This document shows positions 9,220 to 18,950 of a stretch of DNA of 64,000 nucleotides, in pieces. Positions within the stretch are counted from its first letter, which is position 1. Each line of letters begins with the position of its first letter. The position numbers and the translations under genes are program-made. The notes under the pieces were generated by a model, which ran no database searches, was not told the origin of the DNA, and saw only the letters and a list, made by a program, of their open reading frames with translations. This DNA is from Buttiauxella gaviniae ATCC 51604 (GTDB lineage: Bacteria > Pseudomonadota > Gammaproteobacteria > Enterobacterales > Enterobacteriaceae): contig NZ_LXEP01000045.1 of NCBI RefSeq assembly GCF_001654835.1, positions 19,996 through 83,995 on the forward strand, written 5' to 3'.

Positions 9220-10536
9220 TTACTGATTCGTGGCCTGGCGCAAATCACAAACGCGAATCGCTTTCCCTTCCGAACGAGGCAAACTGCCGCAGTTAACAAT
9301 GCTGATATCGGTTGAAATCCCCACCATTGACTTAATCTGATGACGCAACTGGTGGCAAACGGAACAACGCTGTTCATGGCTCAAATGCAGACTGCTCTCT
9401 TTGAGCTCAACTTTCACCGCCAGCGTGTCGAGATGGCCATCGCGATGTACTTCCAGCTGATAATGCGGTGCCAGGTGTTCAAATTTTACGATCTCTTCTT
9501 CCAGTTGTGATGGGAACACATTCACACCACGGATGATAAGCATGTCGTCTGAGCGCCCGGTGATGCGGTCCATACGGCGCATAGTACGGGCGGTGCCTGG
9601 CAGTAAGCGCGTCAGGTCGCGGGTACGGTAACGAATCACCGGCAGCGCTTCTTTGGTCAGCGTCGTGAACAGCAACTCACCCTGCTCGCCATCATCCAGC
9701 GCGGCACCGCTTATCGGGTTAACAATTTCCGGGTAAAAATGATCTTCCCAGATAGTTGGCCCGTCTGTGGTTTCCAGGCACTCCATCGCCACGCCCGGTC
9801 CCATCACTTCTGACAGGCCGTAAATATCCAGCGCGGTAATGCCGAGGCGGCGTTCAATTTCACGGCGCATCGCATGAGTCCAGGGCTCAGCACCAAATAC
9901 TCCGACACGCAGCGAACAATCTCGCGCATCGCCACCCATCTGACGTTCCAGTTCTTCAATCAAGTTCAGGCACCAGGACGGAGTCACCATAATCATGTCC
10001 GGGCGGAAATCGCGGATCAGTTGCGCCTGCTTCTCAGTTTGCCCACCGGACATCGGAATAACGGTCGCCCCGAGGCGCTCAGCGCCATAATGCGCACCCA
10101 GTCCGCCTGTAAACAGCCCGTAACCATAAGCGACGTGAATTTTATCTTTTGGCGTACCGCCTGCGGCACGAAGCGAACGGGCGACAATATCAGCCCAGGT
10201 ATCAATATCTTTTTGCGTGTAGCCGACTACCGTAGGTTTGCCCGTTGTGCCAGATGAGGCATGAATACGCACAACCTGTTCCATCGGCACCGCAAAAGTA
10301 TCGAACGGATAGTTGTCGCGCAAATCTTGTTTAGTGGTGCAGGGGAAAAGCCGAATGTCCTTCAGCTCTTTAAAATCATCAGGGTGCACGCCCACCGCAT
10401 CAAACTTGCGTTTGTACATCGGCACGTTGTTATAAGCGTGATTCAGCGTCCATTTCATACGCTGCGTTTGGAGTGCCTGCAGCTCATCAACTGATGCGGT
10501 TTCAATCGGTTCCAGCTTTGTAGTAGAGGTTATCAT
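9220..10536 (-). CDS. paaK: Phenylacetate-CoA ligase
   Basis: ATP-dependent, AMP-forming ligase of 438 residues that activates phenylacetate to phenylacetyl-CoA, the first step of the pathway and the source of the PaaX inducer. The nucleotide-binding P-loop HASSGTTGKP is at residues 92-101; LDIYGLSEVMGPG (around 240) and YRTRDLTRLLPG (around 330) are further adenylate-forming signatures. Length is close to E. coli PaaK (437). It is the last gene of the paaABCDEFGHIJK unit, 22 bases after paaJ. The start ATG at 10536 is preceded by a modest GAG element. Confidence 0.96.
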   Translation of the reverse strand: MITSTTKLEPIETASVDELQALQTQRMKWTLNHAYNNVPMYKRKFDAVGVHPDDFKELKDIRLFPCTTKQDLRDNYPFDTFAVPMEQVVRIHASSGTTGKPTVVGYTQKDIDTWADIVARSLRAAGGTPKDKIHVAYGYGLFTGGLGAHYGAERLGATVIPMSGGQTEKQAQLIRDFRPDMIMVTPSWCLNLIEELERQMGGDARDCSLRVGVFGAEPWTHAMRREIERRLGITALDIYGLSEVMGPGVAMECLETTDGPTIWEDHFYPEIVNPISGAALDDGEQGELLFTTLTKEALPVIRYRTRDLTRLLPGTARTMRRMDRITGRSDDMLIIRGVNVFPSQLEEEIVKFEHLAPHYQLEVHRDGHLDTLAVKVELKESSLHLSHEQRCSVCHQLRHQIKSMVGISTDISIVNCGSLPRSEGKAIRVCDLRQATNQ

Positions 10537-10558
10537 TATAGGGTACTCGCAGGGTTGA

Positions 10559-11767
10559 TTAGCTCACACGCTCAAGGATCAGGGCAATGCCCTGGCCAAC
10601 ACCGATACACATCGTACACAGGGCATAACGCCCGTTGCGGCGATGAAGTTCGTGGCTGGCGGCAAGCGCCAGTCGGGCTCCACTCATACCTAACGGATGA
10701 CCTAACGCAATCGCACCGCCGTTGGGGTTAACATGTGGGGCGTCGTCAGGCAGCCCCAACTGTCGTAAAACCCCCAGCGCTTGCGCGGCAAAGGCTTCGT
10801 TCAGTTCGATAACATCCATGTCGTTGATGGAAAGCCCTGCCAGCTCCAGCACCTTACGGGTGGCAGGCACTGGCCCAAGCCCCATCAGGCGCGGTTCAAC
10901 ACCGGCAGTTGCCATCGCGACAATGCGCGTTGTTGGCGTTAAACCGTGGCGCTGAGCTGCCGACGCGCTGGCGATGATGAGCGCCGCCGCACCGTCGTTC
11001 ACACCTGATGCATTTCCGGCAGTAATCACACCGTTGGTACGAAACGGTGCTTTTAGTCCGTTGAGCTGCTGCAAAGTGGTTTCCGGTCGCGGATGTTCGT
11101 CTTCGCGAATCTCAGTCACCGCGCCTTTTTTTCCTTTCAACTGCACCGGCACAATTTCCTCGGCCAGAACGCCATTCTCACGTGCCAGCTGCGCACGTTG
11201 CTGGCTGCGCCAGGCAAAGGCATCTTGATCGGCACGGCTGATATTTAACAACTCCGCTACATTCTCTGCCGTTTCTGGCATGCTGTCAGTACCAAATTGT
11301 TCAGCCATGAGCGGGTTCACAAAACGCCAGCCGATCGTGGTATCAAACATCTCCGCCTGGCGCTGAAAAGGCGTGCTGGCTTTGCCCATCACAAAAGGTG
11401 CGCGGGACATCGACTCTACGCCTCCGGCAATCATCAGTTCGGCATCACCGGCTTTGATTGCCCGCGCGGCCATACCTAACGCATCAAGGCCCGACCCGCA
11501 CAAGCGGTTAATTGTGGTGCCAGAAATTGTCTGCGGTAACCCGGCAAGTAACGTCGCCATACGCGCCACGTTACGGTTATCTTCCCCTGCCTGGTTGGCA
11601 CAGCCGAGAATCACATCGTCTACTGCGTTCCAGTCAAGGTTCGGGTAGCGAGCCATCAGCTCTTTTAGCGGGATCGCGGCAAGATCATCGGCACGAACTG
11701 AAGAGAGTGCTCCACCGTAGCGGCCAATGGGCGTGCGGACACCGTCACAGATAAATGCGTCGTTCAT
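10559..11767 (-). CDS. paaJ: 3-oxoadipyl-CoA / 3-oxo-5,6-dehydrosuberyl-CoA thiolase
   Basis: Thiolase of 402 residues acting twice in the phenylacetate pathway, and able in principle to cleave beta-ketoadipyl-CoA from the benzoate/catechol route encoded near 52-58 kb. The nucleophilic cysteine is in [11 protein letters not shown] (Cys90); [14 protein letters not shown] and [10 protein letters not shown] near the C-terminus carry the catalytic His and second Cys. Its ATG overlaps the paaI stop codon by 4 bases, showing translational coupling. Family length is ~401. Confidence 0.96.
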   Translation of the reverse strand: MNDAFICDGVRTPIGRYGGALSSVRADDLAAIPLKELMARYPNLDWNAVDDVILGCANQAGEDNRNVARMATLLAGLPQTISGTTINRLCGSGLDALGMAARAIKAGDAELMIAGGVESMSRAPFVMGKASTPFQRQAEMFDTTIGWRFVNPLMAEQFGTDSMPETAENVAELLNISRADQDAFAWRSQQRAQLARENGVLAEEIVPVQLKGKKGAVTEIREDEHPRPETTLQQLNGLKAPFRTNGVITAGNASGVNDGAAALIIASASAAQRHGLTPTTRIVAMATAGVEPRLMGLGPVPATRKVLELAGLSINDMDVIELNEAFAAQALGVLRQLGLPDDAPHVNPNGGAIALGHPLGMSGARLALAASHELHRRNGRYALCTMCIGVGQGIALILERVS

Positions 11768-12189
11768 AGTCTGGCTCCTGAAACTGTGGTTCCAATACGG
11801 TGCGAACGCCCACGAAACAGAGCGATGGTTTTCTCATCCTGGTTAATGATTTCAATGTCATATACCCCGGTCTGCCGGCCTTGAGTGCGTACCTGAGCAA
11901 TGGCTGTCAGCACATCACCGGCTTTTCCAGGTCGGACGAAATCGATACTGCAACCGGAAGCCACTGCCGCCAGCCCCTGGCTGTTGCAGGCGTAGGCAAA
12001 TGCGGTGTCAGCCAGCGTAAACAGTTGCCCGCCGTGGCAGGTTTGATGGCCGTTGAGCATGACGTCGGTGATGGTCATGGTCAGGCGTGCAAATCCATCC
12101 CCCATGTCCTGAATCTCGATGCCCATCTGCTGCGCACAGTTGTCGCGAGCATACATTTCCCGGGCATTCGCCCATGCATTAATGCTCAT
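11764..12189 (-). CDS. paaI: Hydroxyphenylacetyl-CoA thioesterase PaaI
   Basis: Hotdog-fold thioesterase of 141 residues that recycles CoA from ring-hydroxylated phenylacetyl-CoA, protecting the pathway from CoA depletion. The motif NGHQTCHGGQLFTLADTAF (47-65) carries the catalytic aspartate Asp61 at the same position as in E. coli PaaI. The start overlaps the end of paaH by 11 bases and the stop overlaps paaJ by 4, placing it in a tightly coupled block. Confidence 0.95.
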   Translation of the reverse strand: MSINAWANAREMYARDNCAQQMGIEIQDMGDGFARLTMTITDVMLNGHQTCHGGQLFTLADTAFAYACNSQGLAAVASGCSIDFVRPGKAGDVLTAIAQVRTQGRQTGVYDIEIINQDEKTIALFRGRSHRIGTTVSGARL

Positions 12190-13666
12190 GTTGTGTCTCC
12201 AGAAGCGAGCGTTGACGCAGGATTGACGTTGGGCGATAGCGCTCCTCGCCGTAATGTTGTTGCAGGTTCTCCATCATGCGCAGTACCTGCTGCCAGCCGA
12301 GTTCCGCGCCCCACGCCAGCGGGCCATGAGGGTAATTCACGCCAAGGCGCATCGCGGTGTCGATATCCTCTTCACTGGCGACACCTTTTTGCGCAGCATC
12401 GGTCGCTTCGTTCGCGAGCATAGCGACCGTGCGCCAGACCAGCATTCCAGGGTAGTCGCTGATCATCAGCACCTGTTTACCCTGCTGCTGGAAGAAACGA
12501 ATCGCTTTGGCAGTCTGCACAACCGTGTTACTTGCCGCAGCCGCCAGCACGACCAGCGGTGAGCTTTGCCAGTCGTTGACCAGATCAAGCAGCACGACCG
12601 GGCGTTGCAGACGTTTAGCCAGTTGAGTCGCTGTTTCGCCTTGCGTCATCTGCACCAGAACATCGTCCAGTTCAAGATACGAATACGTGACGCCGTCACC
12701 TGAATCGTGATTATTCAGCCATGCGGCAAAACCATGGTGCTGAATTTCTTGCGCATCTGATTCGCCAGGCTCGGCGGGCAGATAAGGCAATGATTCATTG
12801 AGTGGCCAGCGGTATACGCCCTGCCCGGTTTTTTTGCCAAGGCGTTTACCAAACACCAGTTCCTGCTGGATAAGCGAAGGCAGAAAGCGGCGTTCCTGCC
12901 AGAAACCATTGAATACGGAACAGGTCACGGCAAAGTTCACGTCCTGGCCGATAAGGTCGGTCAACGCCAGCGGCCCCATCGGAAACCCACCGCAGTCGCG
13001 CAATGCCGCATCAATCACGCCCGCTGGTGCTACTTGCTCTTCGAGCGCGCGCCAGGCTTCAGCATAAAATGGGCGCGCCACGCGGTTAACGATAAAGCCC
13101 GGTGTCGAGTGGCAATGCACCGGTTGTTTGCCCCAACGCATCGCCAAGCCGGTCAGGCTTTCGAGAACCGCAGGGGAAGTTTCCAGCCCGCTCACCACTT
13201 CCACCAGTTTCATCACCGGTGCTGGGTTAAAGAAATGCAGCCCTGCCACACGCTGTGGTTGTTCAACGCCGCTGGCAATCGCGGTAATGGAAATCGACGA
13301 TGTGTTGCTGGCGAAAATCGCCTCCGCGGAACAGACCGCTGCCAGTTCACGGAAGATTGCCTGCTTGATGTCGATTTGTTCGGCTGCGGCCTCAATGACC
13401 AGTGCCGCATCCGCCAGTTCGCTGATGCTCTGTGCAGTGTTTAAACGGCTTTCAACGTCATGCTTTTCGGACGCCGTCATTTTACCCTTTGCCACGCGGG
13501 CACTCAGCGCTGTGGCAATTGCATCAATGGCACGCGCCGCAGCACCGGGATGGATATCGTAAATTCTGACCCGGTGCCCGGCTTGTGCGGCAACCTGCGC
13601 AATGCCAGCCCCCATGGTGCCGCCGCCAATCACGGCAATAATTGATTGTGGTGTCAGCATCATCAT
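12179..13666 (-). CDS. paaH: 3-hydroxyadipyl-CoA dehydrogenase
   Basis: NAD-dependent dehydrogenase converting 3-hydroxyadipyl-CoA to 3-oxoadipyl-CoA. The Rossmann motif VIGGGTMGAG is near residue 12; GLHFFNPAPVMKLVEVV holds the catalytic histidine, and GFIVNR starts the helical dimerisation domain. A second 3-hydroxyacyl-CoA dehydrogenase domain fills the C-terminus. At 495 residues it is about 20 longer than E. coli PaaH (475); the extra residues fall in the linker after KTGQGVYRW (roughly 300-340). Three ATG codons in a row (13666, 13663, 13660) follow AAGGGG; spacing favours the second or third, which changes the protein by only 1-2 residues. The first ATG overlaps the paaG stop as ATGA. 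Confidence 0.95.
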   Translation of the reverse strand: MMMLTPQSIIAVIGGGTMGAGIAQVAAQAGHRVRIYDIHPGAAARAIDAIATALSARVAKGKMTASEKHDVESRLNTAQSISELADAALVIEAAAEQIDIKQAIFRELAAVCSAEAIFASNTSSISITAIASGVEQPQRVAGLHFFNPAPVMKLVEVVSGLETSPAVLESLTGLAMRWGKQPVHCHSTPGFIVNRVARPFYAEAWRALEEQVAPAGVIDAALRDCGGFPMGPLALTDLIGQDVNFAVTCSVFNGFWQERRFLPSLIQQELVFGKRLGKKTGQGVYRWPLNESLPYLPAEPGESDAQEIQHHGFAAWLNNHDSGDGVTYSYLELDDVLVQMTQGETATQLAKRLQRPVVLLDLVNDWQSSPLVVLAAAASNTVVQTAKAIRFFQQQGKQVLMISDYPGMLVWRTVAMLANEATDAAQKGVASEEDIDTAMRLGVNYPHGPLAWGAELGWQQVLRMMENLQQHYGEERYRPTSILRQRSLLETQHEH

Positions 13667-14448
13667 TTCCCCTTAAACACCGGTGTGCGTTTAGCCAGAA
13701 ATGCCGACACCCCTTCGCGGTAATCTTCGCTACGCCCGGCCATGCGCTGGTAATCGCGCTCAAGATCGAGCTGTTCTTCAAGGGTGTTTGTTTCGGAAGC
13801 GTTCAGTGCCTTCTTCACCAGTCCCAGGCCAAAGGTTGGCTGGCTGGCAAAATGCACGGCGAGCTGGCGAGCGGTATCGTTGAGTGCTTCATCATCCACC
13901 ACTTGCCAGATCATGCCCCATTGATGGGCTTGCTCCGCACTCAGTTTATCGCCCAGCAACGCCAGCCCCATCGCACGAGCACGCCCGGCAAGGCGCGGCA
14001 AATACCAGGTACCTCCGCAATCAGGAACGAGGCCTAATTTGCTAAAAGACATAATGAAGTTTGCTGAACGCGCCGCAATCACCATATCGCAGCCCAGGGC
14101 AAGCGTTGCCCCGGCACCGGCGGCGACACCGTTAACCGCCGCAATAACTGGTTTTGGCAATGCGGCCAGGCGCTTAATCAGCGGGTTATAGAAGTTCTCA
14201 ACCGAGGCGCCTAAGTCTGGAGCAGCTCCACTTGGGTCAACATTGCGGTCATTGAGATCTTGTCCGGCACAAAACGCACGGCCCGCGCCCGTTATCAGCA
14301 GGCAGCGAATGGTGTCGTCACGTTCGACTTGCGTCAGCACATCAGCAAGCTGGCGATGCATTTCGTCATTAAAACTATTCAGGCGCTCCGGGCGATTTAA
14401 CGTCAGCGTCATCACGCCGTTTTGCACATCACTAAGAATGAATGTCAT
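13663..14448 (-). CDS. paaG: Ring-1,2-epoxyphenylacetyl-CoA isomerase
   Basis: Crotonase-fold enzyme of 261 residues that isomerises the phenylacetyl-CoA epoxide to the oxepin form and shifts double bonds later in the pathway. Seen are GAGRAFCAGQDLNDR (oxyanion-hole strand, around 55-70) and GVAAGAGATLALGCDMVIAA (around 105-125), with the DCGGTWYLPRL loop. It overlaps paaH by 4 bases and starts 2 bases after the paaF stop codon. Confidence 0.96.
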   Translation of the reverse strand: MTFILSDVQNGVMTLTLNRPERLNSFNDEMHRQLADVLTQVERDDTIRCLLITGAGRAFCAGQDLNDRNVDPSGAAPDLGASVENFYNPLIKRLAALPKPVIAAVNGVAAGAGATLALGCDMVIAARSANFIMSFSKLGLVPDCGGTWYLPRLAGRARAMGLALLGDKLSAEQAHQWGMIWQVVDDEALNDTARQLAVHFASQPTFGLGLVKKALNASETNTLEEQLDLERDYQRMAGRSEDYREGVSAFLAKRTPVFKGK

Positions 14449-14450
14449 GG

Positions 14451-15221
14451 CTATCGTCCTTTAAACGCAGCGGGTCGTTTTTCGAGAAATGCGGCAATGC
14501 CTTCCTGCCGGTCTTCGGTGGCGGCAAGCAGCGTGAAAAGCTGCCGTTCGTGGGCTAAGCCCTGACTGAGAGACAGTTCATGTGCCTGGCGCAGTGCGGT
14601 TTTCGCAGCCTGCAATGCCAGCGGCGCATGTTGCGCGATGCGCGCCGCCAGCTTTTCGCTGTATTCCAGCGTTAACGCCGCAGGGCACATCTCTGCAACC
14701 AGGCCTGCCTGCTGCGCCTGTTGTGCGGTTATCGCCTTGCCCGTCAACACCATTTTGTATGCCATCGCTTTGCCAACACTGCGAATCAAACGTTGTGTAC
14801 CACCCGCGCCGGGCATAATGCCGAGAGTTATTTCAGGCAGGCCAAAGCGTGCGTTGTCACCCGCCATTACGATGTCGCATAGCATCGCCAGTTCGCACCC
14901 GGCACCCAACGCATAACCGTTTACTGCAGCCAGCAGCGGTTTGTTAAAACGTTCGATACGAGCCCAAAGCTGTGGGCGTGGATCGTTAAGCGTGGCGGGC
15001 ATATCAAGGCTCGCCATCTCTTTAAGATCAGCCCCAGCGGCGAAAAATCGATCGTTGCCCGTAATAACGACTGCCCCTGTGCTTTCGTTTTGCTGCGCGG
15101 CTTCCAGCGCTAAGGCGATCTGATCAAGCAGCGCGTTATTTAAAGCGTTTCGCGCTTCGGGGCGGTTTAAAGTCAGGGTCAGTACGCGCCCGTTTTGGCT
15201 AACCAATAATTCGCTCATCAC
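14451..15221 (-). CDS. paaF: 2,3-dehydroadipyl-CoA hydratase
   Basis: Enoyl-CoA hydratase of 256 residues that hydrates 2,3-dehydroadipyl-CoA to 3-hydroxyadipyl-CoA. The crotonase signature region ALGAGCELAMLCDIVMAGD and GLPEITLGIMPGAGGTQRL supply the two expected glutamates; FFAAGADLKEM forms the oxyanion hole. The start ATG overlaps the paaE stop by 4 bases. It and paaG are adjacent crotonase paralogues, as in E. coli. Confidence 0.96.
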   Translation of the reverse strand: MMSELLVSQNGRVLTLTLNRPEARNALNNALLDQIALALEAAQQNESTGAVVITGNDRFFAAGADLKEMASLDMPATLNDPRPQLWARIERFNKPLLAAVNGYALGAGCELAMLCDIVMAGDNARFGLPEITLGIMPGAGGTQRLIRSVGKAMAYKMVLTGKAITAQQAQQAGLVAEMCPAALTLEYSEKLAARIAQHAPLALQAAKTALRQAHELSLSQGLAHERQLFTLLAATEDRQEGIAAFLEKRPAAFKGR

Positions 15222-16285
15222 AGCCCCTGCGCATCAAAGTCGAGCACTACGTCGTCACCTTTCGGCAGCGCCTGGCAACTGAGGATGTAACCCGCCGCCA
15301 GTTGGTCTGGTTCAAGGCTGTAATTGACGCCCATCCCCACTTCACCGCTCACCACTTTGCAGCGGCAGGTGGCGCACACCCCGCCTTTGCATGCGTAAGG
15401 TAAATCCGCACCCTGGCGCAACGCCGCGTCGAGAATGCTTTCGTCATGCGAATCGAGGGTAATTTTGCGGTCGCGTCCGTCCTGGCGAATCGTTACCGTT
15501 TTGCCTGCCGCCTGTTCGCGGCGGCGCAAGCTCGGTGCAGTGCCGGGCGTGTTGAAGTGTTCGATAAAAATATTGTCCGCCGCCACGCCCATTTCCAGCA
15601 GTGCGGCTTCGGTTTCATGCATCATGCTTTGTGGGCCGCAGATGAACGTGCGGTTAAAGCCTTTTATATCGAGCAAGTTATCGCCCAGCGCTTTGAGTTT
15701 CGCGCCGTCGAGTCTTCCGCTCAGCAATTCGCTTTCCTGCACTTCCTGGCTGAACAGATAGATAAGTTGCAGGCGTTGTGGGTAGCGGTCTTTTAAGTCG
15801 GCCAGCGCCTGGCGGAACATCATGCTGCGGCTGCTGCGGTTGCCATAAACCAGCGTTACTCGGCTATTGGATTCGGTGGCAAGCGTTGCTGCGACAATCG
15901 CCAACATTGGCGTAATGCCGGAGCCGACTGCCAGCGCCAAATAATTACCCTCAGTTTCAGGCTGCGGTTGGTAGCCGAATGTTCCCTGCGGGATCATCAC
16001 GTCCATCGCCATACCCGCCACCAAATCGCTCACCGCATATTGCGAAAAGCGCCCACCGTCGATGGCTTTTACCGCCACACAGATTTCGCCGGGTTGTTCG
16101 GCGCGACAAATGGAGTAACAGCGGCGTAACTCCTCACCACCGAGGCGAGTTTTTAGAGTCAAATGCTGGCCAGGTTTGAAAGCAAAATGCGTCTGTAATT
16201 CTCCTGGCACTTCAAAAGTGATGGCCACCGCGTCAGGAGTTTCCTGCTCAATGCGCGCCACCTTTAGCGAATGAAACGTCGTCAT
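15218..16285 (-). CDS. paaE: Phenylacetyl-CoA epoxidase reductase subunit
   Basis: Reductase of 355 residues that passes NADPH electrons to the PaaABC di-iron epoxidase. The N-terminal FAD/NADP domain has RCYSICRAEQPGE and AVGSGITPMLAI; the C-terminal plant-type [2Fe-2S] domain carries the CKGGVCATCRC cluster ligands plus a distal SCQ. The frame extends upstream to 16585 in an ORF of 455 codons, but that extension overlaps paaD and has no ferredoxin-reductase sequence; ATG 16285 (MTTFHSLKV) gives the family length (E. coli 356) and lies 7 bases after the paaD stop. Confidence 0.96.
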   Translation of the reverse strand: MTTFHSLKVARIEQETPDAVAITFEVPGELQTHFAFKPGQHLTLKTRLGGEELRRCYSICRAEQPGEICVAVKAIDGGRFSQYAVSDLVAGMAMDVMIPQGTFGYQPQPETEGNYLALAVGSGITPMLAIVAATLATESNSRVTLVYGNRSSRSMMFRQALADLKDRYPQRLQLIYLFSQEVQESELLSGRLDGAKLKALGDNLLDIKGFNRTFICGPQSMMHETEAALLEMGVAADNIFIEHFNTPGTAPSLRRREQAAGKTVTIRQDGRDRKITLDSHDESILDAALRQGADLPYACKGGVCATCRCKVVSGEVGMGVNYSLEPDQLAAGYILSCQALPKGDDVVLDFDAQGL

Positions 16286-16292
16286 GGCTACC

Positions 16293-16793
16293 TCAAATAC
16301 ATTTAAAGTAATCAAAGGGTTCGCGGCAGCTGTCGCAGCGGTATAACGCTTTACAGGCCGTGGAACCGAATTCGCTGATAAGCGAGGTATGCAAACTGCC
16401 GCAGCGTGGGCATTCCACATCGCCGCTGACTGATATGGCGTGGCAAGCGTGGCCTTGCGGTGGGCTGATGCCGTATTCACGCAGCCGCGTTTTGGCCGCG
16501 GGCGACATCCAGTCGGTTGTCCACGCCGGGTGCAGCATTTGTTCGATATGCACCGGTTGCAATTGCGCGTCTGCCATCGCTTCACGAATTGCCGTCAGCA
16601 AAAAGTCGGTCGCCGGGCAGCCGGAATACGTTGGCGTGAAACCGATATGCCAACCGTCTTCACGGTGGTGAACGCTGCGCACCATGCCCAGATCGGTGAT
16701 AGTCAGTACCGGGATTTCCGGGTCGCTGATCTGCCCGAGAATGCGCCATACATCGCGGACTCTAGCCGGTTCCACCACATCGAAAATTTGCAT
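16293..16793 (-). CDS. paaD: Phenylacetate degradation Fe-S maturation protein PaaD
   Basis: Protein of 166 residues with an MIP18/SufT-like (DUF59) N-terminal domain (DPEIPVLTITDLGMVR and TPTYSGCPATDFL) and a C-terminal four-cysteine zinc-ribbon-like region (CPRCGS and YRCDSCREPF). It is thought to help mature the metal centre of the PaaABCE epoxidase. It lies between paaC and paaE with 10- and 7-base gaps. Length equals that of the E. coli protein (165-167). Confidence 0.95.
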   Translation of the reverse strand: MQIFDVVEPARVRDVWRILGQISDPEIPVLTITDLGMVRSVHHREDGWHIGFTPTYSGCPATDFLLTAIREAMADAQLQPVHIEQMLHPAWTTDWMSPAAKTRLREYGISPPQGHACHAISVSGDVECPRCGSLHTSLISEFGSTACKALYRCDSCREPFDYFKCI

Positions 16794-16803
16794 TTTTACC
16801 TCA

Positions 16804-17559
16804 CTACCATTGCTGATTGGGGTAAGCGCGTTGCAGATATTGCATTTCTGCCAACAGCGGGCCTAGATGTTCGGTATGTAGCCCTTGTTTGCCGCCCATG
16901 CGGTATTGCGCTTCTTGTGGTTTAACCAGTGAGGCCTCAATCAGGCCGTTAAACGTTTCTTTTTCCCAGGCGGCACGCAAGGTGCGCGGGTCAACGCCAA
17001 TCCCTTGCTCAGCAAGGCTGATTTCCAGTTCATCTGCATGGAACATCTCGCCGCTAAAGCGCCACAGTTTATTGAGTGCCTGCTGCATTTTTTGCTGAGA
17101 AACCTCAGTGCCGTTGCCCAGACGCACTAACCAACCACGGCTAAAGCGCAGGTGGTAACGCACCTCTTTGATGGCTTTTGCGGCAATTGCCGCCAGTTGG
17201 CGGTCGCGGCTTTGCGCCAACTGGCTAAACAGTTCAACATGCCAGGCATCCAGCAGATACTGGCGCATGAGGGTGTCGGCAAAATCACCGTTCGGCTGTT
17301 CTGCCAGTAGTAAATTGTGGAACTCACGTTCGTCGCGCCCATACGCCAGTTTGTCTTCATCAAGCTGGTCACCCTGAAGTTCTGCTGCGTAGGTCAGGAA
17401 ATTGCGTGCCTGGCCGAGTAAGTCCAGGCCGATGTTCGCCAGCGCGAGATCGATCTCTAGTTCTGGTGCATGCCCACACCAGGCACTCAGGCGCTGGGCC
17501 AGTACCAGGCTGGTGTCGCCAAGGCGCAGGGTGTAAGTGGTTAACGGGGAATAAGTCAT
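16804..17559 (-). CDS. paaC: Phenylacetyl-CoA epoxidase structural subunit PaaC
   Basis: Helical subunit of 251 residues that pairs with PaaA in the ring-epoxidising multicomponent oxygenase; it keeps the ferritin-like fold but not a full di-iron site. Characteristic sequence: YTLRLGDTSLVLAQRLSAWCGHAPELE, NIGLDLLGQARNFL, and GGKQGLHTEHLGPLLAEMQYLQ. A GTG at 17571 would add 4 residues, but ATG 17559 has GAGG 5 bases upstream. It starts 8 bases after the paaB stop codon. Confidence 0.96.
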   Translation of the reverse strand: MTYSPLTTYTLRLGDTSLVLAQRLSAWCGHAPELEIDLALANIGLDLLGQARNFLTYAAELQGDQLDEDKLAYGRDEREFHNLLLAEQPNGDFADTLMRQYLLDAWHVELFSQLAQSRDRQLAAIAAKAIKEVRYHLRFSRGWLVRLGNGTEVSQQKMQQALNKLWRFSGEMFHADELEISLAEQGIGVDPRTLRAAWEKETFNGLIEASLVKPQEAQYRMGGKQGLHTEHLGPLLAEMQYLQRAYPNQQW

Positions 17560-17567
17560 TTCACGCC

Positions 17568-17855
17568 TCACATGTGCTCGATGCCATCAGGGATGGTGTA
17601 GAACGTTGGGTGGCGATAAATCTTTGTTTCCGCCGGGTCAAAGAAGGCACCGCGTTCTTCAGGCTGGGAAGCGATAATTTCGCTCGCCTTTACCACCCAG
17701 ATTGAGCAGCCTTCACTGCGGCGGGTGTAAGCATCGCGGGCGTTTTCCAGCGCCATTTGTTGGTCTGCAGCGTGCAGGCTGCCAACGTGGCGGTGCGATA
17801 ACCCTTGTTTGCTGCGAATAAACACTTCGTATAACGGCCAGTGAACATTGCTCAT
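17568..17855 (-). CDS. paaB: Phenylacetyl-CoA epoxidase subunit PaaB
   Basis: Small 95-residue subunit of the epoxidase, thought to bridge PaaAC heterodimers. The opening WPLYEVFIRSKQGLSHRHVGSLHA is the family hallmark, and the length matches E. coli PaaB (95). A 55-base gap separates it from paaA, the largest in the operon; this gap shows no convincing promoter. Confidence 0.96.
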   Translation of the reverse strand: MSNVHWPLYEVFIRSKQGLSHRHVGSLHAADQQMALENARDAYTRRSEGCSIWVVKASEIIASQPEERGAFFDPAETKIYRHPTFYTIPDGIEHM

Positions 17856-17910
17856 AAATCAATCCTTCATATCCGATGTAAATGGTGGATGACGCTAGTG
17901 CTTATCCACC

Positions 17911-18828
17911 CTACAAATTCTGTTTTTCTGCGTACGCCAGCGCCGCTTCACGCACCCATGCACCCTCTTCCCACGCTTTACGTTTGGCGCTCAAACGCTC
18001 TTCGTTGCACAACCCGCGCCCGGCAATCACTTCGTTAAATTCATGCCAGTCAATTTCGCCGAATTCGTAATGCCTTGTTGCTTCGTTAAAAGTGAGATCG
18101 CTATCCGGCACCGTCATGCCGAGCATTTCCACCTGCGGTACGGTGTTGTCGACAAAACGTTGGCGCAGTTCGTCGTTACCAAAACGTTTGATTTTCCATG
18201 TAAGGCTTTGGGCGCTATTTGGGGAGTTGTCGTCGTTTGGGCCAAACATCATCAACGCAGGCCACCAGAAACGGTTGATCGCGTCCTGCAACATCTGGCG
18301 TTGTTCTTTACTGCCCTGCGCCAGCACCATGCAGGCTTCAAAACCCTGGCGTTGATGGAAGCTCTCTTCTTTGCAGATCTTCACCATCGCCCGGGCATAT
18401 GGGCCGTAGGAAGTGCGGCACAGCGCCACCTGGTTCACAATCGCCGCGCCATCAACCAACCAGCCGATCACGCCAATATCGGCCCAGTTCAGCGTCGGAT
18501 AGTTAAAGATCGAGGAGTATTTCATCTTGCCGTCGAGCATCTTCTGGTAGATGTCTTCTCGCGCACAGCCCAGGGTTTCCGCCGCGCTGTAGAGATAAAG
18601 TCCATGTCCAGCTTCGTCCTGCACTTTCGCCAGCAAAATCGCTTTGCGTTTCAGGCTCGGTGCGCGAGTCAGCCAGTTGCCTTCCGGTAACATGCCAACA
18701 ATTTCAGAATGGGCGTGCTGCCCTATCTGGCGAATCAATGTCTTACGGTATTCATCCGGCATCCAGTCCTGCGGTTCAATCGCAATTTCCTGCGCAATTC
18801 GCTCATCAAAACGGTGTAATTCGGTCAC
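17911..18828 (-). CDS. paaA: Phenylacetyl-CoA epoxidase catalytic subunit PaaA
   Basis: Catalytic di-iron subunit of 305 residues that epoxidises the aromatic ring of phenylacetyl-CoA. Iron-ligand motifs are [12 protein letters not shown] and [11 protein letters not shown], in a ferritin-like four-helix bundle. The open frame extends to 18882, but the family N-terminus ([14 protein letters not shown]) starts at GTG 18828, which has AAGGTGA just upstream; this gives 305 residues against 309 in E. coli. It is the first gene of the long paa operon and lies downstream of the paired PaaX-like sites at 18838-18881. Confidence 0.95.
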   Translation of the reverse strand: MTELHRFDERIAQEIAIEPQDWMPDEYRKTLIRQIGQHAHSEIVGMLPEGNWLTRAPSLKRKAILLAKVQDEAGHGLYLYSAAETLGCAREDIYQKMLDGKMKYSSIFNYPTLNWADIGVIGWLVDGAAIVNQVALCRTSYGPYARAMVKICKEESFHQRQGFEACMVLAQGSKEQRQMLQDAINRFWWPALMMFGPNDDNSPNSAQSLTWKIKRFGNDELRQRFVDNTVPQVEMLGMTVPDSDLTFNEATRHYEFGEIDWHEFNEVIAGRGLCNEERLSAKRKAWEEGAWVREAALAYAEKQNL

Positions 18829-18837
18829 GGCATCACC

Positions 18838-18881
18838 TTTATGATTCGGTTTAGATTCACTAAATGCGACATTGTGAATCA
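18838..18881 (-). promoter_or_regulatory. Paired PaaX-like operator of the paaA promoter
   Basis: TGATTC (18842-18847) and GAATCA (18876-18881) form an inverted pair separated by 28 bases, the arrangement described for PaaX control regions in E. coli (TGATTC-N26-28-GAATCA). Extended matches to WWTRTGATTCGYGWT are about 13/15 and 12/15. The proximal half-site lies 10-24 bases upstream of the paaA GTG start codon, so bound repressor would sit over the 5' leader. Confidence 0.65.
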
Positions 18882-18950
18882 CTTAATGATTTAAAGTTAC
18901 AGATAAGTTAACTAAAACGGCAAAATTAACACGTATGGTTTGTGAGCATT

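Noticed and set aside
16286..16585. N-terminal extension of the paaE frame
   Set aside because: It lies entirely opposite to the strong paaD frame, shows no reductase sequence, and the family length is met from ATG 16285.
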